From NCBI GenBank assembly GCA_038253945.1, contig JBBSGR010000001.1:368340-432339 (forward strand): 64,000 nucleotides of DNA, written 5' to 3'. The notes under the pieces are model-generated. The model was given only the letters and a program-made list of their open reading frames with translations, made no database searches and was not told where the DNA came from. Source of the DNA: JBBRYW01 sp038253945 (lineage in GTDB: Bacteria > Actinomycetota > Thermoleophilia > Gaiellales > Gaiellaceae). The translations under genes and the position numbers were made by a program. Positions within the stretch are counted from its first letter, which is position 1, and every line of letters starts with the position of its first letter. Below, piece by piece: positions 1 to 7,814 of the stretch.

Positions 1-67
1 GTCCGGCGGCGAGCTCGGCCTGCGTCAGCGCGAGGCGGCTACCTCTCGATCCGACGCGGAGAACCAT
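1..67 (-). CDS. hemC: Porphobilinogen deaminase (hydroxymethylbilane synthase), N-terminal fragment cut by the window edge
   Basis: The first 22 codons, read leftward from ATG at 67, give MVLRVGSRGSRLALTQAELA, the classic HemC start (I/V-G-[ST]-R-x-S-x-L-A-L-x-Q). HemC condenses four porphobilinogens into hydroxymethylbilane in the cytoplasm. The start lies inside the 3' end of hemA (29-bp overlap), so it follows hemA in the same haem operon. Only the N-terminus is visible; the cofactor cysteine and the rest lie outside the window. Confidence 0.85.
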   Translation of the reverse strand, partial: MVLRVGSRGSRLALTQAELAAG

Positions 68-1310
68 CGTCACCGAGGCCGAAGAGGTCACGTACCGTGT
101 CGACGTAGAGCGGGCCGTCTGCCGCGGCGGCCGCCTCCTTCATGCGCACAGTCGGCAGGTGGAGCAGCTTGTTGACGATCTGGGCCGTGACCGACTCCAC
201 GGCACGCCGCTCCGAGTCCGACAGCTCGCCGAGACGCCCCTGCGCCTTCGCGAGCTCGCCGCGCCGGATCTCCTCCCCCCGCGCGCGCAGGGAGGCGATG
301 GCGGGGACGACCTCGAGCGAGGCGTGCCACGCCCGGAACCGCTCGGCCTCCTCGGCCACGAGCGCCTCTCCTTTCACCGCCTCGCGGCGGCGGCTCGCGA
401 GACTGGCCTCGACGACGCTGCGGAGGTCGTCGATGTTGTAGAGGTAGCAGCCGTCGAGCTCGTGGATCGCCGGGTCGAGGTCGCGCGGAACCGCGATATC
501 GATCAGGAAGAGCGGCCTGCCCTTCCGTGCGTCGAGCACCCGCTCGACTTGATCCTTCGAGAGCAGGATTCCGGGCGAGCTCGTCGCGGAGACGACGACG
601 TCGACCGCGCCGAGCACCTCCTCGATGTCGGCGAGAGCGACGCCCTCGCCCCCGAAACGGCGCGCGAGGCTGCGCGCCCGCTCGACCTTCCTGCTCGCGA
701 CCAGGCCGATCGTGGCGCCGCGCGCGGCGAGGCTGCGGGCGGTCAGCTGGCCCGCCTTGCCCGCCCCGATCAGCAGGACGCGCGACCCGCGCAGGTCGTC
801 GAACACCTGCTCGACGAGCGCGGCGGCGACCGACGAGACCGAGGCGGGATTCTCTCCGATCGCGGTTTGGGAGCGCACCCGCTTGCCGCTCCGTAGCGCC
901 TGGCCGAACAGCCTGGCCAGCACCCGGCCCGCGGCGCCGACCTCGTACGCCGTCCGTACCTGTCCGAGGATCTCGGCCTCGCCCGGCACCATCGAGTCGA
1001 GTCCCGCCGAGACGCGGAAGAGGTGGAGTGCCGCCGCGTGGTCGTGCAGCCGGTAGCAGAACGAGGTCAGCTCGGCCTCGGAGAGTCCGGCCAGCTGGGC
1101 GAGTGCGCGGACGGCTCGGGCTTCGGCCAGCGCCGCGTCGTCGTGAGCCAGGTAGAGTTCCGTCCGGTTGCAGGTCGACAGGCACACCGCCTCCCCATCG
1201 GCGGCGAGGCGCTGGGCGAGCTCCCGGGCGCCCTCGGGCGGCACGGCCACGAGCTCACGCAGGGCGAGTGGGGCGCGGTGATGCGAGATGCCGGTCAGGA
1301 CAACGGTCAT
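39..1310 (-). CDS. hemA: Glutamyl-tRNA reductase
   Basis: Reduces glutamyl-tRNA(Glu) to glutamate-1-semialdehyde with NADPH, the first committed step of C5 haem synthesis. 423 aa, the normal family length. The N-terminal catalytic domain holds STCNRTE with the nucleophilic cysteine at about residue 47; a Rossmann segment (RVLLIGAGKAG, about 180) binds NADPH; DIAVPRDLDP follows, then a C-terminal dimerisation helix. The open frame extends 45 codons further upstream, but ATG at 1310 matches the family start (MTVVLTGISHHRAP) and overlaps the stop of the CcsA/HemX-like gene as ATGA, which decides it. It lies between a cytochrome c assembly gene and hemC, so haem supply and cytochrome c maturation are co-transcribed. 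Confidence 0.95.
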   Translation of the reverse strand: MTVVLTGISHHRAPLALRELVAVPPEGARELAQRLAADGEAVCLSTCNRTELYLAHDDAALAEARAVRALAQLAGLSEAELTSFCYRLHDHAAALHLFRVSAGLDSMVPGEAEILGQVRTAYEVGAAGRVLARLFGQALRSGKRVRSQTAIGENPASVSSVAAALVEQVFDDLRGSRVLLIGAGKAGQLTARSLAARGATIGLVASRKVERARSLARRFGGEGVALADIEEVLGAVDVVVSATSSPGILLSKDQVERVLDARKGRPLFLIDIAVPRDLDPAIHELDGCYLYNIDDLRSVVEASLASRRREAVKGEALVAEEAERFRAWHASLEVVPAIASLRARGEEIRRGELAKAQGRLGELSDSERRAVESVTAQIVNKLLHLPTVRMKEAAAAADGPLYVDTVRDLFGLGDDGSPRRIER

Positions 1311-2095
1311 GAGACGTGCGTCAGCGGCAGCGCGAGATGGACGAGGATGACGGAGACGAAGCCGGTGAGGGCGAGCAGCGCGGCGCGGCGCCCACGCCAG
1401 CCGCGCCCGAAGCGGAGGGCGAGGAAGACGGTGTACAGGCACCAAGTCACGAGCGTCGCAAGCATCAGCGCATCGACGCCGCTTCCCTCGCGGACGACGC
1501 GCGCGACGCCGACGGCGATGCCGACGGTCAACGTCGGCAGCCCGATCGCGATCGTCCGGCCGACGAGGCGGTCGAGGGCGACCAGAGAGGGGACGCGAAG
1601 GCTGAGGATTCCGGCCTCGCGCCGTTTCAGCCTGCGCTCCTGCCAGAGATAGAGGACCGAGAGCCCCGCCGCGAGCGTGAAGGCCGCAAACGCCGCGAGC
1701 ACGAGCCCGACATGGAGCGCGAGGAAGAGATCCGAGTAGCGGCTCCGGCCGCGACCCGTCGTCCCTCCTCCCGCCCAGGCGACGAGCAGTAGCGCCGCCG
1801 CCGGCGGCATCACGAGGAGCCCGAGCACTCGGTAGCGGGCCTTGCAGCCCCAGATCAGGTAGGCGCTGACGACCAGCCAGACGAAGAGGTTGAGCGCGCC
1901 CGCCCAGGTGTCCCAGGGAAAGCGCTGGGCCCGAACCGCTTGCAGGACGAGCAGCGCCGACTGGGACGTCCAGCCGAGCCTGACTCCCCAGGTGCCGAGC
2001 GCGCCCAGGCGCCCCGGGTGCCTCGTATTGCCGAAGAACGCGAGGGCCGCCTGTCCGTAGGCGATGAGCGCGGGGAAGAAGAGAGCCTCAGCCAA
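1307..2095 (-). CDS. CcsA/HemX-family cytochrome c assembly membrane protein
   Basis: A 262-aa polytopic protein with about eight hydrophobic segments and a tryptophan-containing loop (FPWDTWAGALN) that resembles the haem-handling WWD region of CcsA/CcmC relatives. HemX, its relative in Bacillus, also sits beside hemA and modulates GluTR level; CcsA proteins handle haem for cytochrome c. The chosen start is TTG at 2095: GAGGAA lies 7 nt upstream, and the protein then begins at its first membrane helix. The longer frame (GTG at 2149) would add a basic stretch antisense-like to ccmD. The start overlaps ccmD by 8 bp and the stop overlaps hemA as ATGA. Whether it acts on haem delivery or on HemA is not decided by sequence. 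Confidence 0.75.
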   Translation of the reverse strand: MAEALFFPALIAYGQAALAFFGNTRHPGRLGALGTWGVRLGWTSQSALLVLQAVRAQRFPWDTWAGALNLFVWLVVSAYLIWGCKARYRVLGLLVMPPAAALLLVAWAGGGTTGRGRSRYSDLFLALHVGLVLAAFAAFTLAAGLSVLYLWQERRLKRREAGILSLRVPSLVALDRLVGRTIAIGLPTLTVGIAVGVARVVREGSGVDALMLATLVTWCLYTVFLALRFGRGWRGRRAALLALTGFVSVILVHLALPLTHVS

Positions 2096-2282
2096 CGGGC
2101 GCTTCCTCGCGCTCGACCGCCGGTTTCGGGGCGGCGGGGCGCTTCGCACGGGCGAGCTCGGCGAGCTGGCCGAGCTCGCGCTCGAGCCGCGCGAGCTTGC
2201 CGGCGAAGATGAGGACGTACGCGAGCACGGCCACGAAGACGACGAGGTAGGCGGCCAGCACGTACTTCTCGGCGCTCGTCAC
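2088..2282 (-). CDS. ccmD: CcmD-like small haem-exporter accessory protein
   Basis: A 64-aa protein: a short N-terminus, one transmembrane helix (about residues 8-30, YVLAAYLVVFVAVLAYVLIF), then a charged helix (KLARLERELGQLAEL) and a Pro/Lys/Glu tail. This is the layout of CcmD, the small protein that helps release haem-loaded CcmE from CcmABC. It starts at GTG 2282, overlapping the ccmC stop as GTGA, and lies exactly where ccmD is expected, after ccmC. CcmD sequences are poorly conserved, so the call rests on size, topology and position. Confidence 0.7.
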   Translation of the reverse strand: MTSAEKYVLAAYLVVFVAVLAYVLIFAGKLARLERELGQLAELARAKRPAAPKPAVEREEAPVG

Positions 2283-2983
2283 GCGAGCGCCTCCCTGAGC
2301 TCTCGCAGGCGTGCATCCAGGCGCTTGCCGGCAAGCTCGTTCGCGTACAGCGAGGCGGCGAGGGCCAGCGCTCCCGCCACGCAAACGCAGAAGGTGGCGA
2401 ACATCCCCGCGGACATCTGCGGCCCGTGGCGGTTGAACACGACCGGGTGGACGAAGTCCTGCGCGAGCCGGATCGCGAGAAAGCTGACGGGCACGAGGAC
2501 GACCCCGAAGAGCGCGTAGACCGCGGACATGTTCGCCCGCTGCCTCCACGGCTCGACCGAGTAGCGGAGCATGAAGTAGGCCGAGTAGAAGAGAAAGAGT
2601 ACGAGGAAGAGCACGAGCTGGCGTGAGCCCCAGACCCACCAGTGGCCCCACGAGATCTTCGCCCAGATCGAGCCCGTGACGAGAGTGAGGACGCCGAAGA
2701 TGACACCGATGTGCACGGCGGTGTAGCTCTCGAGGTCGTACCGCTCCTCGCCCCGCGACAGGAGGCGAAACGCCTTCCAGGCCGCCCAGCCGAAGCACGC
2801 ATACGCCGTCAGCGCGATCGGAACGTGGATGTAGAAGATCTTCTGGCTGAAGCCCTGGTCCGCGTCGTTCGGAACGACGTAGAGAGCGAGCGCGATTCCG
2901 CCGGTCAACAGCGTGAGCGCAGCCGCCGGTAGGGCCAGGTGGCGACTATTCGGTGATGACGTACTCAAAGCTCGCCCAGGCAA
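2279..2983 (-). CDS. ccmC: Haem exporter CcmC
   Basis: A 234-aa membrane protein with six hydrophobic segments and the WWD-type periplasmic loop WGHWWVWGSRQ (about residue 115), which presents haem to the chaperone CcmE in system I maturation. YIHVP (about 52) carries the first conserved histidine and the second lies near DFVHP. The Asp usually seen in WGxWWxWD is Gly here. The start is uncertain: TTG at 2983 overlaps ccmB by 38 bp and has no good Shine-Dalgarno; TTG at 2968 is an alternative. Transcribed ccmB, ccmC, ccmD. No ccmE, ccmF or ccmH is visible in the window. Confidence 0.88.
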   Translation of the reverse strand: MPGRALSTSSPNSRHLALPAAALTLLTGGIALALYVVPNDADQGFSQKIFYIHVPIALTAYACFGWAAWKAFRLLSRGEERYDLESYTAVHIGVIFGVLTLVTGSIWAKISWGHWWVWGSRQLVLFLVLFLFYSAYFMLRYSVEPWRQRANMSAVYALFGVVLVPVSFLAIRLAQDFVHPVVFNRHGPQMSAGMFATFCVCVAGALALAASLYANELAGKRLDARLRELREALA

Positions 2984-3587
2984 GTATCGCGAAAAGGAGG
3001 TCGTACAGGGCGAGGAAGGCCAGGTAGCGAGCGGGCTCGTCGACCACCCCCGCGCCGACGCCGCCCACGATCAGCGGGATTGCCAGCGGCAGGAAGAGTA
3101 GCGGCAGCAGCAGCTCGCGCGCCCGGCTCGCCGACGCCATCGCGGCGAGCAGCGTCCCGACCGCGCACACACCGATGTCCGCGAGGAGCACGCCGGCCAC
3201 GGTCGCCGCGTTGACGCCGGAGAAGAAGAGCTGGAACGCGGGCAGCGCAACGGCCTCGGCGACGAGCAGGAAGGCGAGCGTCGCGAGCGCCTTCGCGAGC
3301 CAGATGGCGCTCCGGTCGCAGGGCGCGAGCACGAGGCCGTCCAGCAGGTGGTGCTCCCGCTCGGCCACGAAGGCGCGAGTGAGGCCCAGGATCGCGGTGA
3401 ACAGGATCGCGACCCAGAGCAGGCCGAGCCCGGCCCCGCGCGAGCTCTGCGCCGGGAGCGCGAAGTGAAAGACGACGAGCGTCGAGATCACGAAGAGGAG
3501 CAGTGCCGGCACGGTGTCGCGCGCACGCAGCTCGAGCAGCAGGTCCTTGCGGGCCAGCACGCCGACGTCCCGGAAATACTGAGTCAT
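2946..3587 (-). CDS. ccmB: Cytochrome c biogenesis ABC transporter membrane subunit CcmB
   Basis: A 213-aa polytopic protein starting MTQYFRDVGVLARKDLLLEL, the typical CcmB start (cytoplasmic helix, then a charged LLLELR segment). It has six hydrophobic segments and FVAERExxxLDGL after the second, as in CcmB. It is the membrane partner of CcmA in the transporter that drives haem release from CcmC/CcmE. The ATG at 3587 is also the end of a four-unit 86-bp repeat array; its ATGA overlaps the stop of the last repeat frame. ccmA lies 340 bp upstream, beyond the array. Confidence 0.93.
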   Translation of the reverse strand: MTQYFRDVGVLARKDLLLELRARDTVPALLLFVISTLVVFHFALPAQSSRGAGLGLLWVAILFTAILGLTRAFVAEREHHLLDGLVLAPCDRSAIWLAKALATLAFLLVAEAVALPAFQLFFSGVNAATVAGVLLADIGVCAVGTLLAAMASASRARELLLPLLFLPLAIPLIVGGVGAGVVDEPARYLAFLALYDLLFAILAWASFEYVITE

Positions 3588-3931
3588 GGTGAGAGCATTC
3601 GAGGCTGCTGCGGGTTGGCGCAGGACCGCCCGAGGCGTGAGTGCGGCGATCCCGGACGCGTAGCGTGAGTCATGGTGAAAACATTCGAATCTGCTGCGGG
3701 TTGGCGCAGGCCCATCCGAGGCGTGAGTGCGGCGATCCCGGACGCGTAGCGTGAGTCACGACCAAAGCCTTAGATGTTGCTGCGGGTTGGCGCAAGTCCG
3801 CCCGCGGTGGAATTGCGGCGATCCCGGACGCGTAGCGTGAGTCATGGTGAAAACATTCGAATCTGCTGCGGGTTGGCGCAGGCCCATCCGAGGCGTGAGT
3901 GCGGCGATCCCGGACGCGTAGCGTGGCTCAT
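3584..3931 (-). repeat. Tandem array of four 86-bp units forming coupled micro-ORFs between ccmA and ccmB
   Basis: Four head-to-tail units of exactly 86 bp. In the minus-strand direction each unit opens with a start codon and is open for 29 codons: 3931-3842, 3845-3756, 3759-3670 (GTG) and 3673-3584. The TGA of each frame overlaps the next start (ATGA or GTGA); the first start overlaps the ccmA stop and the last stop overlaps the ccmB start. Units 1 and 3 are almost identical; unit 2 has diverged most. All carry CTACGCGTCCGGGATCGCCG. The 340 bp between the two genes holds nothing else. Whether the peptides are made is unknown; the arrangement would carry ribosomes from ccmA to ccmB. Confidence 0.9.
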
Positions 3932-4512
3932 GCGAGCGCCAGCCGCGCCGGTCGAAGCCGCGAGAGACGCGCGGGATCGTGGGTCGCGACGATCATCGTC
4001 CGAGCGCCGTGCCGGTCGGCCAGCTCGCTCTCGAGCAGCTCGACGCCTCGGCTGTCGAGGGCGTTGAACGGCTCGTCGAGCAGCAGGAGCTCGGGCTCGT
4101 GGAGGAGCGTCCGGCAGAGCGCGAGCCGCTGCAGCATCCCGCGCGAGTACGAGCCGGCGCGCTCCGCACCCGCCTCCCGGAGCCCGAACCGCTCGAGCAG
4201 CATCCCGACCCGCTCGCGCCGTTCGGGAATGCGATAGAGCCGCCCGTACAGATCGAGGTTCTCGACCGCCGTCAGCTCCCCGTAGACGAGTGGATCGTGG
4301 CCGAGAAAGCCGATCGCGCCGCGGTCGACCGCAACGTCGAGCTCGCCGCCGCTCGGCGCGGCAAGCCCCGCGCAGAGCCGGAGAAACGTCGTCTTTCCCG
4401 AGCCGTTCGGCCCCGTGACGACCAGGAGCTCGCCGCGCGACACGTCGAGGTCGAGGCCGCGCAGAACGCGCTTGTCTCCGAAGCGCTTGCTCAGGTCGCG
4501 AGCGGTGATCAT
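3928..4512 (-). CDS. ccmA: Haem exporter ATP-binding protein CcmA
   Basis: A 194-aa single-domain ABC ATPase. Walker A is GPNGSGKT (about 35), the signature is YSRGMLQRLALC (about 122) in place of LSGGQ, as in CcmA, and Walker B is LLLLDEP (about 142), followed by a D-loop and the switch histidine (ATHDP, about 178). It energises the CcmB/CcmC haem transporter at the inner face of the membrane. The frame is open far upstream, but ATG at 4512 matches the family start and lies 2 bp after the prenyltransferase stop. Its stop overlaps the first micro-ORF of the repeat array. Confidence 0.93.
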   Translation of the reverse strand: MITARDLSKRFGDKRVLRGLDLDVSRGELLVVTGPNGSGKTTFLRLCAGLAAPSGGELDVAVDRGAIGFLGHDPLVYGELTAVENLDLYGRLYRIPERRERVGMLLERFGLREAGAERAGSYSRGMLQRLALCRTLLHEPELLLLDEPFNALDSRGVELLESELADRHGARTMIVATHDPARLSRLRPARLALA

Positions 4513-4514
4513 CG

Positions 4515-5375
4515 TCAGAGCGCGTCGAGCAGAACGAAGACGAAGAACGCGACGCTGATCACGCCGTTGACCGTGAAGAACGCCGCGTCCAGCCGGCGGA
4601 GATCCCCGGGACTCACGATGCTGTGCTCGTAGACGAGCAAACCGGCGACGCCGGCGACGCCGAGCCAGTAGAGAGCCCCGACCGGCAACCCGAGGCCGGC
4701 TGCGACGAGCAGCGCGACGGTCAGCGCGTGGAGCCCTCGTGCGCCGAGAAAGGCCCCCCGCACGCCGAAGCGAGCGGCGACGGACTGGAGACCCTGCTCG
4801 CGGTCGACCTCCAGATCCAGCAGCGCGTAGAACACGTCGAACCCGGCGATCCAGGCCGCCACCGCCGCTCCGAGCGCCCACGCCTGCCACGGCAGGTGCC
4901 CCGTGATCGCCACCCAGGCGCCGACCGGAGCGAGGCCGTCGACCGCGCCGAGCCACAGGTGCCCCAACCACGTCACGCGCTTGAGGTACGGATAGACCAC
5001 GAAGCCGAGCAGCGGGATCGGCCAGAGCCAGCGCACGAGCGGGTCGAGCTGGAAGACCGCGACGAGGAAGAGTGCGAGCGAGACGACGCAGAAGAGCCAG
5101 ACCTGCCCGGGAGCGAGGAGTCCGCTCGGCAGCTCCCGTGCGGCGGTTCTCGGGTTCCGGGCGTCGATGCCGGCGTCGATCAGCCGGTTCAGGGCCATCG
5201 CGAGCGAGCGCGCACCGACCATCGCGAGCGTGATCCACAGCAGGTCGTGGGCACTCGGGATTCCATCGACTGCGAGCAGGGCGCCGACATACGCGAACGG
5301 GAGCGCGAACAGCGTGTGCTCGATCTTCACGAGGGAGGCGAAGCGCCCCGGCAGGGCCGCTGCGGCGCCCGTCAC
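4515..5375 (-). CDS. mqnP: UbiA-family prenyltransferase, probably MqnP of the futalosine menaquinone pathway
   Basis: A 286-aa integral membrane protein with about eight helices and the two Asp-rich Mg-prenyl-diphosphate motifs: NRLIDAGIDARNPRTAARELPSG (NxxxDxxxD, positions about 66-88) and DLEVDREQGLQS (about 180). The RNPRTAxRELPSG context is shared by UbiA and MqnP enzymes. Since the window also encodes MqnA, MqnC, MqnE, UbiD, UbiX and UbiE, attachment of the polyprenyl tail to a menaquinone precursor is the likely job. The start is GTG 5375, overlapping the moaB stop as GTGA; the longer upstream frame has no family match. Haem-tail prenylation (CtaB) is less likely from the motifs. Confidence 0.82.
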   Translation of the reverse strand: MTGAAAALPGRFASLVKIEHTLFALPFAYVGALLAVDGIPSAHDLLWITLAMVGARSLAMALNRLIDAGIDARNPRTAARELPSGLLAPGQVWLFCVVSLALFLVAVFQLDPLVRWLWPIPLLGFVVYPYLKRVTWLGHLWLGAVDGLAPVGAWVAITGHLPWQAWALGAAVAAWIAGFDVFYALLDLEVDREQGLQSVAARFGVRGAFLGARGLHALTVALLVAAGLGLPVGALYWLGVAGVAGLLVYEHSIVSPGDLRRLDAAFFTVNGVISVAFFVFVLLDAL

Positions 5376-5851
5376 GTCTGCTTGTGCGCCGTCTGCTCGC
5401 CGGCCAGCAGCCCGAGGGCATGCGACAGCGCGGGGCGGAGGACCGCGAAGCCGTCGCGGCAGCCGCCGGTCGAGCCCGGGAGATTGACGACGAGCGTGCG
5501 CCCGCACACTCCGGCGACGCCGCGCGTGAGCAGCCCGTGCGGCGTCTTCGCGATCGAGTCGGCCCGGAGGGCTTCGGCGATTCCGGGCGCGGCCCGGTCG
5601 AGCACTCCGCTCGTGGCCTCGGGGGTTACGTCCCGCGGAGCGAGACCGGTGCCCCCCGTGGTCAGGACGAGCGCCGCTTGCTCGGCGAGCTCCGTGATGG
5701 CGCCGGCGATCCGATCGCGCTCGTCGGGGACCGTCCGCCGCTCGACCTCGTAGCCCTCCGCCGCCAGCAGCTCGGCGAGCAGGTCGCCGCTCCGGTCGTC
5801 GCGCTCGCCCGCGGCGACGCCGTCCGAGACGGTGAGGACGGCGGCCCTCAC
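5372..5851 (-). CDS. moaB: Molybdopterin adenylyltransferase-type protein (MoaB/MogA family)
   Basis: A 159-aa cytoplasmic protein with the MogA/MoaB fold signatures VSDG near the start, TTGGTGLAPRDVTPEA (about 64-79) and NLPGSTGG (about 123), which bind molybdopterin and the nucleotide during adenylylation before molybdenum insertion. The GTG start overlaps the moaC stop (GTGA) and the stop overlaps mqnP (GTGA), so moaC, moaB and mqnP are coupled. No other molybdopterin genes are in view. Confidence 0.9.
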   Translation of the reverse strand: MRAAVLTVSDGVAAGERDDRSGDLLAELLAAEGYEVERRTVPDERDRIAGAITELAEQAALVLTTGGTGLAPRDVTPEATSGVLDRAAPGIAEALRADSIAKTPHGLLTRGVAGVCGRTLVVNLPGSTGGCRDGFAVLRPALSHALGLLAGEQTAHKQT

Positions 5852-6306
5852 ACGGCGTCCTTCGTCTTCTCCACCAGCCTGACCTCGGTGACGACCATTG
5901 CCTTGTCCACGGCCTTCGCCATGTCGTAGACCGTCAAGGCTGCGACGGAGGCTGCAACGAGCGCCTCCATCTCGACCCCGGTCTGCGCGGTTGTCTCGGC
6001 GGAGGCAGAGATCTCGACGCGATCCTCGCCGACGCGCAGGTCCACGTCCACGACCGTCAGCGGCAGCGGGTGGCAGAGCGGGATCAGCTCGCTCGTCCGC
6101 TTCGCCGCCATGATCCCGGCGAGCTGCGCGGCCACGAGCGCGTCGCCCTTCGGCAGCTTCCGAAGGCGCGCCGCCGTCTCGCCGGCCATCGTCACCGTGG
6201 CGGAGGCGCTCGCCCGCCTGCGCGAGACCTGCTTGTCGCCCACGTCGACCATCCGCAGCCCGCCCGTCTCGTCCACGTGCGTCAGCCGGCTCTCCCCGGC
6301 AGGCAT
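5848..6306 (-). CDS. moaC: Cyclic pyranopterin monophosphate synthase MoaC
   Basis: A 152-aa protein that converts the MoaA product into cyclic pyranopterin monophosphate. It carries LTHVDETGGLRMVDVGDK (about 8-25), the signature KRTSELIPLCHPLPL (about 69-83) and GVEMEALVAASVAALTVYDM (about 110), ending with the Lys-rich KAVDKAM segment. Length matches the family. ATG at 6306 shares its A with the TGA stop of the trehalose-phosphate synthase gene. The frame is open further upstream but only this start fits. Confidence 0.95.
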   Translation of the reverse strand: MPAGESRLTHVDETGGLRMVDVGDKQVSRRRASASATVTMAGETAARLRKLPKGDALVAAQLAGIMAAKRTSELIPLCHPLPLTVVDVDLRVGEDRVEISASAETTAQTGVEMEALVAASVAALTVYDMAKAVDKAMVVTEVRLVEKTKDAV

Positions 6307-7775
6307 CAGCCGCGCACTCGACTGGTGCTGCGGTCGAGATCGGCGAGCAGGAGCTCGAGCCAGGCGGCGAGATCGTGCTCCCGCACGTGCCGGCGTATGC
6401 CGTCGAGCCGCGCGCGTCGCTCCTCCTCGCTCATCTCGATCGCCTGGTGGATCGCTTCGGCCTGTCCTGAGATGTCGAACGGGTTGACGGGGAGCGCCCA
6501 CTCCCCCAACTCCTCGTAAGCACCCGCATTCTCGGACAGGATCAGCACTCCGCCGCGGACGTTGACGAGCGGCGCCTCCTTCGCGACCAGGTTCAACCCG
6601 TCGAAGATCGCGTTCACGAGCAGCACGTCGTACTGCTTGTAGGCCGCGACCGAGCGAGGGAAGTTGTCCTCGATCCGAAGCTCGATCGGGATCCAGCCCT
6701 CCACCTGGAAGCGGTCGTTGACGGCGCGGGCGGCGCGCTGGATCGCGCCGAGATACTCGGCGTACTCGGGAATGTCCTGCCGGGAGGGATCGAGCAACGC
6801 GAGCATCCCGACCCTTCCGTGCGCCTCCGGATGATCCGCGAGGTAGAGCTCGAATGCGCGAAAGCCGCGCACGGCGTTCTTCGACGGATCGGTGCGGTCG
6901 ACGCGAAGGATCAGGCAATCGGGCCGCCTGGCCTCGATCTCCGCCTCCGCGGCGAGGACGGCGTCACTCCGCGCCAGCCCGTCGAACTCGGACGGATCGA
7001 CCGAGATCGGCCTGGCGACGGCAGTCACACGGCGGCCCTCGTAGTGCGCCGAGCCGGCTTCGTAGTCGGCTACCGCCCCCGCGACGTCCTCGCTCGAGCG
7101 GAGGAAGTTGGTCTGCCAGCGTTCCGTGTGGAACGCGACCAGGTCGTTCGCCAGCAGGCCGTCGTGGATCGCCCAGCGGATGGAGCGCGGCAGCACGTGC
7201 CAGTAGTCGGTCTGCGGCCACGGAATGTGGACGAAATGAGCCAGCCTGGCGTCCGGGCAAAGCGCACGGACGAGCCGAGGGGCGAGGTAGAGGTGGTAAT
7301 CGTGGAAGAGCACGGCCGCGTCGGGCTCCGCCTCCAGCTCCTCGACGACGGCGTCGGCGAAGGCGGCGTTCACCGGCATGTAACCCTCGTCCCAGGCGTG
7401 GTGCAGCCCCTTGTCCAGCGAAGGCCGCTGCGAGAGGTCCCACAGGTAGTGCTGGAGGAACCAGAGCGTGGGGTTCGAGACGACGTTGTAGAACCAGTCG
7501 TAGGCCGCCTCGTCGTGTGCGACGAGGCGAAGCCGGAAGCCGGAGCCGTCACGCGCCGTTTCCGAGATCGCCTCGCCGCCGCCCTCGGCCAGGACGGCCC
7601 GGTCCTCGTCCGTGGTGGCGCTCGCGATCCAGGTCACGTCCTGCTCAGAGACGAGGCTGCGGAGCGCCGTGACGAGCCCGCCGCCGCCGCGCCGAGCGAT
7701 CCGCTTGCCGTCCTCGTCGCGGCGGTAGGTCACCGGGCCGCGGTTCGAGACGACGATCAGCTTGCGTCGCGTCAC
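6306..7775 (-). CDS. otsA: GT20 trehalose-6-phosphate synthase-like glycosyltransferase
   Basis: A 489-aa cytoplasmic GT20 enzyme expected to join UDP- or ADP-glucose to glucose-6-phosphate. It starts with KLIVVSNRGPV, has the acceptor loop NPTLWFLQHYLWDL (about 100), FHDYHLYLAPRLVR (about 157), HIPWPQ (about 183; HIPFP is more usual), LRVDRTDPSKN (about 295) and a C-terminal KEAPLVN...ENAG donor-binding region. The loop WFLQHYLWDLSQ and HIPWPQ differ from enterobacterial OtsA, so the acceptor could be another sugar. It lies 39 bp after a TreT-like gene; no OtsB phosphatase is adjacent, so two trehalose-type synthases share one operon. Confidence 0.82.
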   Translation of the reverse strand: MTRRKLIVVSNRGPVTYRRDEDGKRIARRGGGGLVTALRSLVSEQDVTWIASATTDEDRAVLAEGGGEAISETARDGSGFRLRLVAHDEAAYDWFYNVVSNPTLWFLQHYLWDLSQRPSLDKGLHHAWDEGYMPVNAAFADAVVEELEAEPDAAVLFHDYHLYLAPRLVRALCPDARLAHFVHIPWPQTDYWHVLPRSIRWAIHDGLLANDLVAFHTERWQTNFLRSSEDVAGAVADYEAGSAHYEGRRVTAVARPISVDPSEFDGLARSDAVLAAEAEIEARRPDCLILRVDRTDPSKNAVRGFRAFELYLADHPEAHGRVGMLALLDPSRQDIPEYAEYLGAIQRAARAVNDRFQVEGWIPIELRIEDNFPRSVAAYKQYDVLLVNAIFDGLNLVAKEAPLVNVRGGVLILSENAGAYEELGEWALPVNPFDISGQAEAIHQAIEMSEEERRARLDGIRRHVREHDLAAWLELLLADLDRSTSRVRG

Positions 7776-7814
7776 CGGGGCGAAGCCTAACCCCCCGGCG
7801 CGGGTTACTCGGCT

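Noticed and set aside
1311..1445. 45-codon upstream extension of hemA
   Set aside because: Arg/Pro-rich, antisense-like composition; the ATG at 1310 gives the family N-terminus and the ATGA overlap.
3685..3700. tRNA T-arm-like TTCGAATC in the 86-bp units
   Set aside because: No acceptor stem, anticodon arm or D-arm can be built around it.
3584..3931. CRISPR-like array
   Set aside because: Units are contiguous and nearly identical over all 86 bp with no variable spacers, and the starts coincide with gene starts.
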